The notes under the pieces are model-generated. The model saw only the letters and a list, made by a program, of their open reading frames with translations. It was not told the origin of the DNA and ran no database searches. The position numbers and the translations under genes are program-made. Below, one piece after another: positions 30,501 to 36,648 of a DNA stretch of 45,801 nucleotides. The stretch is from Saprospiraceae bacterium (GTDB lineage Bacteria; Bacteroidota; Bacteroidia; Chitinophagales; Saprospiraceae). The stretch is from NCBI GenBank assembly GCA_020628145.1, contig JAHDFN010000005.1, positions 1 to 45,801 of the forward strand, written 5' to 3'. Numbering within the stretch: position 1 is the first letter of the stretch; each line of letters opens with the position of its first letter.

Positions 30501-31264
30501 ATACGACAGAACTCGTAGGTAATCTGGTCTATGCGGAAAATATCTGTGAAGATCAATCTTCGGGAGTTGTGGAATTCTTCATTGATCAAACGGATTGGTG
30601 TGTGACTTACCAATCACAGGATATGCTGGGGCAGGATACGGCCTGTATTATCCTTTGTGATGATCTGGGGTATTGCGATACGACATTGTTCTGTATTACG
30701 GTAATCGAAAATTTCGATCTGCCCATTGCATTGGATGATTATGACACGACGCTCATCGATGTGCCGGTCGTCGTTAATGTAAAAGCAAATGATACCATAT
30801 TCGGAGGGATTGACACATTGTATATTTTGGAACAACCGAATTCGGGAACGGCAACGGTCAATTTGGATTGTACGGTTACCTATGATCCCGATCCGGGTGT
30901 ATGTTCCGTAACGGATGAATTTACCTATGTGGTTTGTAATCCGAACGGATGTGATACCGCAACGGTCTATATTTATATTGCCTGTGACGAATTGACCATC
31001 TTCAACGGTTTCTCACCGAACGGTGATGATCTGAACGAGGTATTCTATATAGATGGGATTGAGGACTTTCCTAATAATTATCTGTGTGTCTTCAATAGAT
31101 GGGGTAACCGGGTGTATGAAAAGGAAGGTTACAACAATGAATGGCATGGTGACTGGGAAGGGAATGATTTGCCTGATGGAACATATTTCTACATCCTTAA
31201 ACTGGACAAGGACAAAGATGGGGATGATGATGTTTACAAGGGCTATCTGCAAATCAATAGATAG
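18560..31264 (+). CDS. Giant secreted cell-surface protein with SprB-like repeats and type B T9SS sorting domain
   Basis: 4,234 residues. A signal peptide (about 1-23, ending MSA) leads into a roughly 1,570-residue region of cysteine-containing beta-sandwich-like segments that I cannot name. Ig-like/PKD-like domains run from about 1595 to 2014. Four super-repeats of about 391 residues follow (2015-2411, 2412-2800, 2801-3192, 3193-3583), each holding about five SprB-like modules such as TCGNADGAATANVTGGSGAY. After a unique segment come three modules of about 90-100 residues (3774-4053), then a tandem-95/Big_9-like domain (4055-4142). The last 92 residues (FNGFSPNGDDLNE, FNRWGNRVYE, DGTYFYIL) are a gliding-motility-associated C-terminal domain, the type B signal for type IX secretion. 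SprB in Flavobacterium is the related motility adhesin. A role in adhesion or gliding is inferred. No frameshift is seen. Confidence 0.95.
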   Translation: MGQKQYTWVFSIVLMLSTFTMSAQDNLTVEFLSDPQGVPQFLNICGDPDTARIKIRSFGLEAEPRENIQATVSLFKGAEFVEFIGAESDAGVTLVGSTQSMATFSIPDLDPNGLSEVVLVYTLKANCEYIDTINANNAAEVYDIWDFTYDFDGSSLMESDVTPFYKDAFAVPNLTATTTDNVEIASLGDCFSRDMILSNSGLAGFIDTLYYSATVGSGITVTSVSVNGIDYTGFTKTAVGMDTVYTLQISGVYMENNTLGGGLGNMNTFLDPDESITITENVCVLSCDEDRASIHTIEWGCYGSVCESEEISNFVAIGNGAPNPVISDTGSIPNENTGYCKDGWQTVTITNEGQEVDPGYGTMRDVELGIGWTASMLLDEERLEIFEIIVAGQTIPVTSALVMLDNNPIFSVDVDGPGGLIDWDGDGFFDDLPINESVEITVGYRFDCSEAQSTENACDNDTQKNLSAEVWYSNACAERIEVEDRSIKNPKNITPDSESSTETDAMIGVDVFHVYYYQLRSVSDFEKDCGGNEQFIVTVELPDGVSVDPGETNLFKSNAAIPLLGSTQNGNVVTMTYDASFFSNIAGGYTIDLGLFADCTTEAGPTSFPVTLSYYCPTCDCEHVWFCGDLDGPLLHPSVPPCPISTLPPCPNGVRTLDFDVTRTTFGYTDETYTTKVNPTDVNQKVALSCDSVQMTVIASVGDDVISDDVGITINYDNPDGEEGTDDIFVFGGGIVEIDQGGTIFTCNVDASAATTTAIDLISKSVDIELDDCLASLGITLNPDDIITFKGMFSLNPDGPYNSLYKLIPNFRGEMYHNFGGSPVSCDNFGETFTVAKTGSIFVTPSASNFPQGCKETTLTYAVEIYRNDYIEYFPDEYRQAAFVDSMKFTFDPAIIDAFEDLSVEVMIPDHPIHGNNFFSLPGLEQFPDGEYVATFDDLDVIPSYNNTLDNKIFTLNINIVANCGSETASSDNDNLFTFVPTVFYRDRIYSEEIGDGSCSDYIEDSLNSFILYTEPPTFSLQAISNPNPEVLTNSVSWLVQHCNTSTESDAGLNWLALDIPNSSITVNAIQDLSGASPVNVPFTGYGTGNSVFAYVDPLLRNFTGNSPEDICNTYLIEASVDRCGTFPLTVRSGWNCTAYDEPDWTPELYAPCDEDTINLSLTSLEGALDAEMISQPSESVDICTVLDYEILIRNTELGSIYDMKTEFFLPLVGLDFVPGSFELAYTPTAAPVSIPDPVLQGLTIRGEYYLYEDFSMLNPFLEQNGLQGFNPLAPADSNEYVIKFQAIPTCGFNSGDLIEYSFQGFSGCGDTTNVEFGESFPISVNGVPESTQFFIAEFGANTTISPTGGGTVDVLVTNSSGQPTDANDIIRVVLPPGITYDPGSASATIPSSWVPGEPTELTDDGFNVVYWQMPTGIPFAGEIAFSFDVLGGAVPECMMDTFELALFTMDRFEIPCPTLGEDCEIFSGTTEGGEQFLDLIISNGVNFSSVEAVSTCVDDTTEEVTLNVTVSGLPTLTQDDRVYIYFDSDMNGEGSGTDVELAEIVIPAGTSGDFTFTEVISVTNDQLCGLLMIFGGAGLTTCPPPPPYEINPVINNAGSNTAYCGGAITLGSNECTAIGTYTYEWTAVSPASVDDLSATDIPEPTLTVDPSIPGGTTLTYILTTTRAGCGYSSSDEVEVTIASALNINITSSEGTTVCAASSTILTASAPGATSFSWSDGTSVIGNTASITVTPSANTTYTVTVGDDNGCTASESINIIAGGNALAVNATVDGSSRICTGASAQLEANASGGDGNYMYAWSGAGLDNPNIANPIATPTALTVYSVTVTDGNGCSVTDNVTIDIDNNVPGVSAARPQICLGESTTLNAVGGSGYTWTEVGINPTSNTLSSNTGATVTFSSSVAGTYEFEVLVTGGCEDRTESVTVNVGDVLVTSPQTDLGECNGTTQQASITINENIQSFTVTQGTAQNENFSGNTLTFDAVYNAAATSFSVTIVGVSGCSTISTFSFTECPCVPTMIVSTSISNSKCGESIGAATVGITGNPADYDFTWTPNPGTVSADGTMISGVPAGVYQLLIEEIGVPDCSTSTTIVIGNSDGPVPTSIVTTPATCADNDGTATLTPADWIYTWVFDGMTGNTRSDLESGIYGVQVVDPDNPGCDNFVAVVIQEDNDLVVDYNETASPTCGNADGGVELIVTGGSGNYNFVWSDGGTGGTRNDLMAGTYLVNIEEIGGQECTTSFIFALTDSDVPNSTVNITEIMDESCPGQSDGAVVYDVVYPGGIATPTDTIITDGFGTRINGQLSPGQYCIEIRDANNCVSGAACFEIEAPEPITATISDTPSCSNGGSITVGVSGGTGNYTYDWADLPGMNNPRDRMNLDPGNYGLVITDSNGCSITIAGGIDVETCPCSGEPSIESVTMQEATCGNSDGSATLEILPSNTGWIFTWDPNVGTPNTDGNSRTDLPAGGYTVTVADATGECTDVIFFALTNQDGPELDAPVVTTPADCAAANGTATLSPASFDYTWSDGGTGATRNDLMSGTYFVTITDPTEPGCFSVEEVNIDQNNDLDIDVSIDQNSTCGNFDGAVTATVIGGSGNYSYEWSFGGMNAATTDGVPGGIHSVTVTDLSGNNCQDVKSFVMIDGDIVGADITINSISNVSCGGAMDGSIDFTVTPRPGFNGPEQVIVSNGNSSTNLAGGEYCIMVLDAAGCVAGGTCVTVEENDPLVAEYSISGGCSGDGAIDISVTGGTGNYDFEWSDAIVLEDRNNLSVGTYSVTITDDEGCSITGLGLEVRCDECLVEPQVESIVITEATCGNDDAAATIHTNADPSVLIYTWEPNVGTPGTTGNIRMDLPAGGYSVTVSDVSGGCTDIAFFAITNEDGPELDAMPVTTPADCASANGTATLSPASFTYDWSDGNPGATRNDLLAGTYFVTFFDPANPDCTGVVEINIGINNNLEVNVSIDAEATCGNADGAATANVTGGSGAYTYDWSFGGNAMSETSVPGGVHNVTVTDTGGDMCIGEATFLMTDSDASGVADVTINSTSDVSCFGSMNGSVNFDVNLSGTFIGPSQVIISNGSQTFENGLLPGGQYCIEIRDVNGCVAGGACFDIVEPEPLEVEFSISGGCNDDGAINITASGGTGNYNYDWQDIAGNNDIDDRENLPEGIYNVVVTDENGCAIAGYALQVECGSCNGPTVEYTLAYESECGESIGSAEVVLLENPADFVYEWTPSNVGTVDGAGNILTGIPAGLYQVQIMDTINTACSITEFILVSNSDGPEAEIENIEGADCGGNNGSASLIPNDHIYTWPDGITGADRNDLAPGVYGVSFTTATDTLCNNFIMVEIPEIPSFTLAANVIMEADPGMSNGSVEIIVNGGTMPFSYFWSDGGTGNSRTDLAAGTYTVIVTDADGCENQITFTVGSNVPETATITINSISDISCNGQMDGAIDFVVDYDPAFEQPAMVIITDGFLTYGNSGLAAGNYCINVWDALGNLVTFECFEIMEPDALELGIIATYVGCVEEGELGQLEAVVMGGTPTYTYDWDALPANSDPAVLTDLETGTYNLTVTDANGCQITADNILLEELCIPDCEYFNGMDTLLLQAGDCGDTLLVCAGLPLAEYLTDDYDIYIDGMLSNDMVVGCDYDVVLAYTYSTLFGQGEAGPYFLDSWIVNGVTFQGEFMDIPALVDSMNTWDPTGNWVLDDNAPLITSTNGVNTYSDMQIHPISNPAMGGPLSLNTGGGANGIAIEISGEGGHELVIVNVGTACADTLMVGINCQSYEFADTIILGTVVDPFCFDQAEVISSTNLLGTSITSISNVCEDQSGTSVIFEIDNPLIPCISYTGITPGTDTACIEVCDDLGICDTFNYYVTVIPTGPEIIIDTLVVNVDTNVVCLDTITDLGGEITGVVNYCDDLVDLVEFSVDTSTWCVSYWGVDVGVDSLCLAVTDEYGNVDTVIINVLVVNTTTDVVCDTIFVGPGGQFCLDTTELVGNLVYAENICEDQSSGVVEFFIDQTDWCVTYQSQDMLGQDTACIILCDDLGYCDTTLFCITVIENFDLPIALDDYDTTLIDVPVVVNVKANDTIFGGIDTLYILEQPNSGTATVNLDCTVTYDPDPGVCSVTDEFTYVVCNPNGCDTATVYIYIACDELTIFNGFSPNGDDLNEVFYIDGIEDFPNNYLCVFNRWGNRVYEKEGYNNEWHGDWEGNDLPDGTYFYILKLDKDKDGDDDVYKGYLQINR
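24602..29305 (+). repeat. Four tandem ~391-residue super-repeats in the giant protein
   Basis: Units begin near 24602, 25793, 26960 and 28136, spacing 1,191, 1,167 and 1,176 bases. In each unit the same order recurs: a TWxPNxGT-type module, a short (D/E)GPE-linked module with TATLSPASF or its equivalent, a TGGSGNY module, an INSISDVSC-type module ending in YCIxVxDAxGC, and a TGGTGNYxYDW module. Units 2 and 3 are the most alike; units 1 and 4 have diverged. Confidence 0.85.
29879..30718 (+). repeat. Three tandem ~90-100-residue modules before the C-terminal domains
   Basis: Residues 3774-3874, 3875-3964 and 3965-4053 repeat one plan: a DTI or DTL strand, a FCFD/VCLD/FCLDT motif, an NxCEDQ or NYCDD turn, a WCVxY or CISY strand, and a final DTACIxxCDDLGxCDT-type strand pair. 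Conserved cysteines suggest one or two disulfides per module. No named family recognised. Confidence 0.75.
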
Positions 31265-31287
31265 GTTTATTGAGATTTAATAGGACT

Positions 31288-31311
31288 TTCTTTCGAAAAT
31301 GTCCGAAAGAA
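31288..31311 (+). terminator. Stem-loop after the giant gene
   Basis: TTCTTTCG (31288-31295) pairs with CGAAAGAA (31304-31311) around an eight-base loop, 23 bases after the stop codon, followed by TTTGTTTAAT. It is a weaker stem than the one at 31339. Confidence 0.5.
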
Positions 31312-31338
31312 TTTGTTTAATATGATTGTGATTTTGTG

Positions 31339-31363
31339 CGGCTGTCGCTTTATGCGGCAGCCG
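31339..31363. terminator. GC-rich stem-loop between convergent genes
   Basis: CGGCTGTCGC (31339-31348) pairs with GCGGCAGCCG (31354-31363) with one wobble pair and a five-base loop, followed by TTTTT. It can end transcription of the giant gene. It also lies directly after the stop of the minus-strand DUF255 gene. Confidence 0.8.
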
Positions 31364-31367
31364 TTTT

Positions 31368-33503
31368 TCATTTCATGGATTCCAATGCCTCCTTGACCGT
31401 TTTGACCGGGCGTAAACAGGTCTTGTTCCTACAGACATAAATGAGGGTTTCGCCTTCGAGGAGTTTGTCCTTGAGTAATTCCAAAGTGCCTTCGTCCTTG
31501 CCGCCGAGGAAAAATGAATAGGGAAGATATTCCTTTTGCATTCTTAGGGTCAGTTCTTCTGCGTTTTTACCAACTATGGCAACTTCATAAGGAGGGGTAG
31601 CATGATGACTCATGGCAGAGGCCCAATTGCTGAAAAAAGCAGGTTGTGGATGTTGAAGGATATTATCCTTCATGTTATTGACCATGATTTCCGACATCTT
31701 GATATAATCATCATTATAAAAATAAGTGCCGATGAGAAATAATACTTTGGCCATAGAGGAATTAGAGGCCGGAATCACATTATCTGAAGTTTCCATTTTT
31801 CTTACAACCAATGGGTCGTCCAGATTGGAAGTATAGAAAAACATACCCGATTTCTTATCATAAAATTGGCTGATTACATATTCTGTCAGGGTCTTGGCCT
31901 GATATAACCATTGTTCATCATAAGTGATTTCATACAAGGCTACCAAAGCTTCTGCCAATAAGGCATAATCATCCAGAAAAGCATTAATTACAGATTGTCC
32001 GTCTTTATAATTCCGATTCAAACGACCGTCTTTTTGAATGACTTCGTTTTTGAGGAAAAGGGCGTTTTTCAAAGCTGCGGACTTATAGGTGGGGTTACCC
32101 AAAGCCTTATAGGCATCCACATAGCCTTTAAGCATCAGTGCATTCCAGGAGGTCAGGATTTTATCATCCAGCCCGGGATGGATTCGTTTTGTCCTTTCCT
32201 TGAAAAGTATTGCCCGGCTATTACTCAATACTTCTTCCGCATTTTCTCTGGGAATCTCCAATCTTTTACAAATGTCATCGAGTTTTTTTGTATTGAATAA
32301 TATATTGGAGTGTTCCCAATTCCCTCCTTCAAAAACATTGTAATATTCGCAGAAGAGCCGGGAATCATTTCCCAGTAAACGTTCGACATCAGCTTTGTCC
32401 CAAACATAGAATTTACCTTCTACACCTTCACTATCCGCATCATAGGAAGAATAAAAGCCCCCGTTTTCATGGGTCATTTCCCTTTGGATGAATGCCAGGG
32501 TTTGTTCGACCACTTCCTTGTACCTTTTTTCACCGGTTGCCTGATAGGCTTGTGCGTAAAGGCTTACCAGTTGGCCATTGTCATACAACATTTTTTCAAA
32601 GTGTGGAACCTTCCAATCTGGATCTGTAGAATATCTGGCGAAACCACCACCTAGATGATCGTAAATGCCACCTGCCGCCATTTGATCAAGGGAAACCTTT
32701 ACCGCCTTCAATGCAGAGGGGTTTCCCGTCAGATGATATTCCTTCAAAAGATATTGCCAATTATTAGGCATTGGGAATTTATTACCCCTGTTACCTTGGA
32801 CTTTCCTCCCTCCTTTTTTCATATCCACGGCATTCACCATCTTATCCGTAACGGTTTTCACATCTGATTTTTTGAAAATGGGATCAGCTACATTCAATGG
32901 GATGATTTCCCGTTCCTTCATGCTCTTATGCATATCTGATGCATAAACTTCCAATTGATTCGGATCTTTCCGGTGCAAATCAATGAACTGTTCCAATATT
33001 TTCAACCAATTGTCTCTAGGAAAATAGGTTCCGGCCCAAACCGGCCGGCCATCGGGTAGGGCAAATGCATTCAGCGGCCAACCACAACCGGCTCCGGAAG
33101 ACATGTGGCAGGCCGTCATATATACATCGTCCACATCGGGCCGCTCTTCCCGATCCACCTTGATGGGAACGAAATGTTCATTCATCAACCGGGCAATCAA
33201 TGTATCTTCAAAGGACTCATGTTCCATCACATGGCACCAATGGCAGGCCGCATATCCTACGCTGATGATCATGAGTTTGTTTTCTTTTTCGGCTTTTGCC
33301 AATGCCTCCTTGCCCCAGGGCATCCAATTGACCGGGTTATGGGCGTGTTGGAGCAAGTATGGACTGCTTTCGTTGATGAGGGCATTGGTGTATTCGTGTT
33401 GTTCTTTTGTCATTTCGGATGTATGGGGAGTGTGCCCGTTTTGGGATTTACAGGCGGATATCCCGAAAAGGATGAAGAACAGGAAATATAAGCGTATGGT
33501 CAT
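31368..33503 (-). CDS. DUF255 thioredoxin-fold / six-hairpin lipoprotein (YyaL/SPATA20 family)
   Basis: 711-residue lipoprotein with a signal peptide ending ISAC (C18). The N-terminal DUF255 thioredoxin-like domain contains [18 protein letters not shown], a C87-H-W-C90 active-site-like pair in [18 protein letters not shown], and [10 protein letters not shown]. The rest (about 230-640) is an (alpha/alpha)6-barrel like N-acylglucosamine 2-epimerases, with [17 protein letters not shown] and [12 protein letters not shown]. The biochemical role of the family is not established; a redox or glycan-related function is often proposed. A lipoprotein form would act at the membrane or in the periplasm. 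It follows the HNH gene by 25 bases on the same strand. Confidence 0.9.
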   Translation of the reverse strand: MTIRLYFLFFILFGISACKSQNGHTPHTSEMTKEQHEYTNALINESSPYLLQHAHNPVNWMPWGKEALAKAEKENKLMIISVGYAACHWCHVMEHESFEDTLIARLMNEHFVPIKVDREERPDVDDVYMTACHMSSGAGCGWPLNAFALPDGRPVWAGTYFPRDNWLKILEQFIDLHRKDPNQLEVYASDMHKSMKEREIIPLNVADPIFKKSDVKTVTDKMVNAVDMKKGGRKVQGNRGNKFPMPNNWQYLLKEYHLTGNPSALKAVKVSLDQMAAGGIYDHLGGGFARYSTDPDWKVPHFEKMLYDNGQLVSLYAQAYQATGEKRYKEVVEQTLAFIQREMTHENGGFYSSYDADSEGVEGKFYVWDKADVERLLGNDSRLFCEYYNVFEGGNWEHSNILFNTKKLDDICKRLEIPRENAEEVLSNSRAILFKERTKRIHPGLDDKILTSWNALMLKGYVDAYKALGNPTYKSAALKNALFLKNEVIQKDGRLNRNYKDGQSVINAFLDDYALLAEALVALYEITYDEQWLYQAKTLTEYVISQFYDKKSGMFFYTSNLDDPLVVRKMETSDNVIPASNSSMAKVLFLIGTYFYNDDYIKMSEIMVNNMKDNILQHPQPAFFSNWASAMSHHATPPYEVAIVGKNAEELTLRMQKEYLPYSFFLGGKDEGTLELLKDKLLEGETLIYVCRNKTCLRPVKTVKEALESMK

Positions 33504-33528
33504 GAGCTTTGGATTAAAGGCGTAAGGG

Positions 33529-33792
33529 TTATCGTTTCAGCCATTCGACAAAATTACGAATCTTCTCATGCTCCAATAATTTTTCTATGGTGTTGTAGTA
33601 CCTCCCCAGATCCTTTTCGGAAACGAACTTATGTATTTCCTTATGGCAATCCTGGCAAAGATCGACGGTTTTTATCATCTCTTCCTTGGTGAAATTCTTC
33701 TTGAACCATTTATTCTTATGCATTGCACGGGGGATCAAATGATGCCGGGTTGTACTTTTTACTTCCCGTTGACAAAGTTCACAGATTTTCAT
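33529..33792 (-). CDS. Small HNH-type zinc protein
   Basis: 87 residues. It has CELC (C4, C7), HHLIPR (H17, H18), then CQDCHKEIH (C46, C49, H50, H54), the arrangement of small HNH-like proteins with a structural zinc site and a possible beta-beta-alpha-metal nuclease centre. The C-terminal 30 residues are a charged helix. No partner methylase or toxin gene is near, so a restriction or defence role is not supported. It starts 57 bases from the preferred start of the divergent UbiA-like gene and probably shares a transcript with the DUF255 gene. Confidence 0.8.
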   Translation of the reverse strand: MKICELCQREVKSTTRHHLIPRAMHKNKWFKKNFTKEEMIKTVDLCQDCHKEIHKFVSEKDLGRYYNTIEKLLEHEKIRNFVEWLKR

Positions 33793-33849
33793 GATATTGT
33801 AGTTTGAATACTTGCCCCATTGAAACAGATATGCATGATAAATGATTCC

Positions 33850-34746
33850 ATGAAAGCTATTACAAAAATCTTTAATTTTCTGTTGTATTCCAATTTGTGG
33901 ATTGCCCTATCATCCATAACGATGACAGCGAAGACGATTTTCCTAGTGGGAGAAAACCCGGTTTCCCTGTTGCCGGTTTACGGTTTCGTTTTTTGTTCGA
34001 CCTTATTCATATATGCCGGCCACCGTGTTATCGGTATTAGGAAATCCGAAGCTTTCAAGGAAAAGGGTCGGTATAAAATCATTAATGAATATAAATACCA
34101 TATCATACTTTATGCTATTCTCGGAGCAGTAGGGACATTGGGTTTTTCTTTTTTTCTGGCGTGGAAAACCCTTCTTTCCATGTTGCTGCCCGGTTTGATT
34201 TCGCTTGCTTATATCTTACCTGCTTTTTCCGGAAAGGAAAAGAAAAGATTGCGAGATTTCGATTTTGTGAAAATATTCTTTGTCGCTCTCGTTTGGATGT
34301 GGGTTGCTGTGATATTACCTATTCTGGAATTAGGGAGTGGTATGGGGCTTTCCTTCATTATCCTTTCTTCGCTGGAGGTGTTTTTATTTGTTTTTGCGAT
34401 TACCCTTCCTTTCGATATACGTGATTTGAAACAGGATGGTCATAACGATGTGAAAACCATACCGGGAATATGGGGTGAGGAGAAATCCATAAGATTGGCT
34501 TTGGCCTTATTGGCTATTTCCCTGCTCTTAGCCATACTTAACATCACTGTGAATCCGTTAGATGGGACGGATGGAATGATTCTGCTCGGCGGATACATGT
34601 CAGGATATGCAGTGACAGCGTGGCTGATTAGTCATTCTACACAAAAGAAGAAGGATTGGTATTATACTTTCCTTTTGGATGGGACAATGATTTTGATTCC
34701 TTTATTGATTATGGGATTTCCTTATTTATTTGAGATATTTCTATGA
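33850..34746 (+). CDS. Divergent UbiA-like membrane protein
   Basis: About 298 residues, eight or nine hydrophobic segments. The second prenyltransferase motif is kept as FDIRDLKQDGHNDVKTIP (D189, D192, D196). Where canonical UbiA enzymes have the first NDxxDxxxD motif, this one has YAGHR (55-59). YILPAFSGKEKKRLRDFD matches a Bacteroidota subfamily usually annotated as UbiA-like. Loss of the first metal-binding site argues for altered chemistry or no prenyl transfer. The frame extends to a TTG at 33820 and an ATG at 33835; the ATG at 33850 gives the usual short N-terminus. A TACTTGCCCC stretch at 33809-33818 may be its promoter. Confidence 0.8.
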   Translation: MKAITKIFNFLLYSNLWIALSSITMTAKTIFLVGENPVSLLPVYGFVFCSTLFIYAGHRVIGIRKSEAFKEKGRYKIINEYKYHIILYAILGAVGTLGFSFFLAWKTLLSMLLPGLISLAYILPAFSGKEKKRLRDFDFVKIFFVALVWMWVAVILPILELGSGMGLSFIILSSLEVFLFVFAITLPFDIRDLKQDGHNDVKTIPGIWGEEKSIRLALALLAISLLLAILNITVNPLDGTDGMILLGGYMSGYAVTAWLISHSTQKKKDWYYTFLLDGTMILIPLLIMGFPYLFEIFL

Positions 34747-34871
34747 ATTAGGAATTGGCATCAAGTGACTTGATTTTAAGTCAAAGGTCAAATATATTGG
34801 GCCGGATATTCAAGGCTTATTCAAATTTCACTATTTTCACATTATAATTCAATAACTAACAAGGACAGGAG

Positions 34872-35261
34872 ATGGGAAACATATCAAAAATCATTCTAAT
34901 CCTATTAGGATTCTCCTTTTTTTCGATTTCATGTGGTTCTGAAACCAAATCCCTAGAAACTAAAGACATCCAAGGAGATTGGCAGTTGAAGGAAGCTTTC
35001 AGAGATGGTAAGAAAACTGGTACTTTGGAAAGTGTTTATTTCAATTTTAAGGATAATGGGACAGTGAATACGAACTTCAATGCAGAGATGGAGGAATTCC
35101 AATCTACTTATGAAATAAAGGAAGGAACCATTGTCGTTTCAGGGAATCATCCACTGAAAATAAATGCAGAAAGGACTTTGGAAGATGAACTCATCCTCAA
35201 AACAGGCATTGCTAATGCCAAATTCAAATTGGTATTGGAACCTGCGGAAGCAGGGGAGTAG
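34872..35261 (+). CDS. Small lipoprotein, lipocalin-like beta-barrel candidate
   Basis: 129 residues. The signal peptide ends FFSISC with lipidated C21, then a short linker. The rest is beta-rich: DIQGDWQLKEAFRDGKKTGT, VYFNFKDNGTVNT, TYEIKEGTIVVSG and LILKTGIANAKFKLVL. This is the order seen in small Bacteroidota lipocalin-like lipoproteins that begin with a G-x-W strand. No ligand or role can be assigned. AGGAG abuts the ATG. It is 125 bases after the UbiA-like gene and 121 bases before the EI24-like gene. Confidence 0.82.
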   Translation: MGNISKIILILLGFSFFSISCGSETKSLETKDIQGDWQLKEAFRDGKKTGTLESVYFNFKDNGTVNTNFNAEMEEFQSTYEIKEGTIVVSGNHPLKINAERTLEDELILKTGIANAKFKLVLEPAEAGE

Positions 35262-35382
35262 GCTTTCTTCCTTATCGATAAATCATGGCGGTTACTCGAA
35301 GATTCTTTCGATGTAATCGCTTTTTTTTGCTCTTGAATCCTGCAATTCATAAATTGCTTTGCATAAACCTGAAATTATTAGG

Positions 35383-36150
35383 ATGAAAGATTTATTTACC
35401 GGCGTTTTCTCATATTTTAAAGCCATTAAAATCATACACCGGAAAAGATTATGGGGGTATTTCCTAATACCCGGCTTGGTGAGTGTCGCATTGTTCCTAC
35501 TTTTGGGGACAACCATTTGGTTTACTTTCAATGGGATGGGGGATTGGGTCTCTTCCCTTTGGCCCTGGGAAAGAGGCAAAGGTATTATCGATATTACCGG
35601 AGGAATCATATATTCCTTACTACTGGTCGGACTTTCCGCCATCTTGTTCCGTTATATCATAATCATAATCATGGGGCCTTTTTTGAGCCCATTGTCCGAA
35701 AAAATAGAACATTCTATCAATGGCAAAAAATATGATTTCAGTGGAACCCGTTCCAATGCCAAAATAATGTGGAGGGGATTGGTGATGGCACTCTCGCTGA
35801 TATTTTTCGAGCTACTCTTCACACTCCCCCTATATCTGTTCCTGTTGATTCCAGGAGCAGCCTTTATTATTACCCCCTTGATTTTTATCATTCAGGCTTA
35901 TTATGCCGGTAGGGGTAATATGGATTTTATTTTCGAACGTAGGTATGGAGTGAGGGAAAGCCTTGGAATGGGTAGGAAAAACAAGTGGTTGGCTATTGGG
36001 AACGGCTTGGTCTATCTTCTGATGATGCTCTCCATCATAGGTGTTTTTTTCGCTCCCATTCTTTCGGTAGCAGGTATGACCGTTGAATTGATCAATAAAT
36101 TGGACGGTCAACAAATTGCCGAGAATGAACCGTTGTTGAGCGAGGGATAA
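35383..36150 (+). CDS. EI24/CysZ-like membrane protein
   Basis: About 255 residues, with four or more membrane segments. The IMGPFLSPLSEKIEHSI stretch (about residues 95-111) is the hallmark of the EI24 domain shared with the sulfate transporter CysZ, and YYAGRGNMDFIFERRYGVRES matches the later conserved region. In enterobacteria CysZ imports sulfate, but many EI24 proteins lack a tested function and no sulfur genes are near. The frame extends upstream to a TTG at 35359; the ATG at 35383, with AGG before it, is preferred. Its 3' end overlaps, on the other strand, the tail of a truncated sigma-factor-like frame. Confidence 0.85.
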   Translation: MKDLFTGVFSYFKAIKIIHRKRLWGYFLIPGLVSVALFLLLGTTIWFTFNGMGDWVSSLWPWERGKGIIDITGGIIYSLLLVGLSAILFRYIIIIIMGPFLSPLSEKIEHSINGKKYDFSGTRSNAKIMWRGLVMALSLIFFELLFTLPLYLFLLIPGAAFIITPLIFIIQAYYAGRGNMDFIFERRYGVRESLGMGRKNKWLAIGNGLVYLLMMLSIIGVFFAPILSVAGMTVELINKLDGQQIAENEPLLSEG

Positions 36151-36329
36151 TCCATTGTTTTATTACTATCATTGAAGATTTCTTCCGTTGAACTTCCATC
36201 AATTCCGAATTTTTTCTGAATGAAAGCCCTGAAAGGTTCTTTCCATTCCGGATAACATTGCCGCAGGATCTTCTCATCTTCCGATTTGAAGGCAGAAATC
36301 ATCTCATCCTGTGTATATGCGATTTTCAT
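36108..36329 (-). pseudogene. Truncated ECF sigma-factor-like gene (N-terminus only)
   Basis: A 73-codon frame starts with ATG at 36329. Residues 10 to about 54 resemble region 2.1 of Bacteroidota ECF sigma factors: AFKSEDEKILRQCYPEW, then PFRAFIQKKFG, an acidic-serine turn and EEIFNDS where full-length relatives read (D/E)DIFQDA. After that the similarity stops and the frame runs into antisense of the EI24 gene end. The remaining region 2 and all of region 4 are missing, so this looks like a deletion remnant. Alternatively it is an unrelated small protein. Confidence 0.45.
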
Positions 36330-36648
36330 TATTTACAGTGTCCTCGGATCTGACTTTTTGGAATTTGTTATGGAATGGTATTGCAGGATTCTAAATCCTT
36401 GACACACCCTTTAATATTTTCAAGGTGCGTTCACGTTACTGAAATTATAACATTTTTTTAATCTTCTAAATAATGTCCGGAAAGCCTTAGCCTTATGGAA
36501 ATGTTTTCTGATATCTTTGCCTATAATTAAAAACAATATCAAAAAATATCCGTATAAAAATTAGAAACGATAGCAAGGAAATTCGAAATATTGATAGGAT
36601 GGATTCTCCTTGGTTTCTAAACAATAGGAAATCAAATAATTCAAGTAT
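36330..36648 (+). promoter_or_regulatory. Intergenic region with candidate promoter TATCTTTG at 36512-36519
   Basis: This 319-base AT-rich gap contains TATCTTTGCC at 36512-36521, a close match to the Bacteroidota -7 TAnnTTTG(C) element. It would give a leader of about 125 bases for the gene at 36649. No ORF or RNA structure is seen in the rest. Confidence 0.45.

Noticed and set aside
33529-33792. Defence-system nuclease
   Set aside because: Small HNH-like proteins are common and no restriction, toxin or phage gene is nearby.
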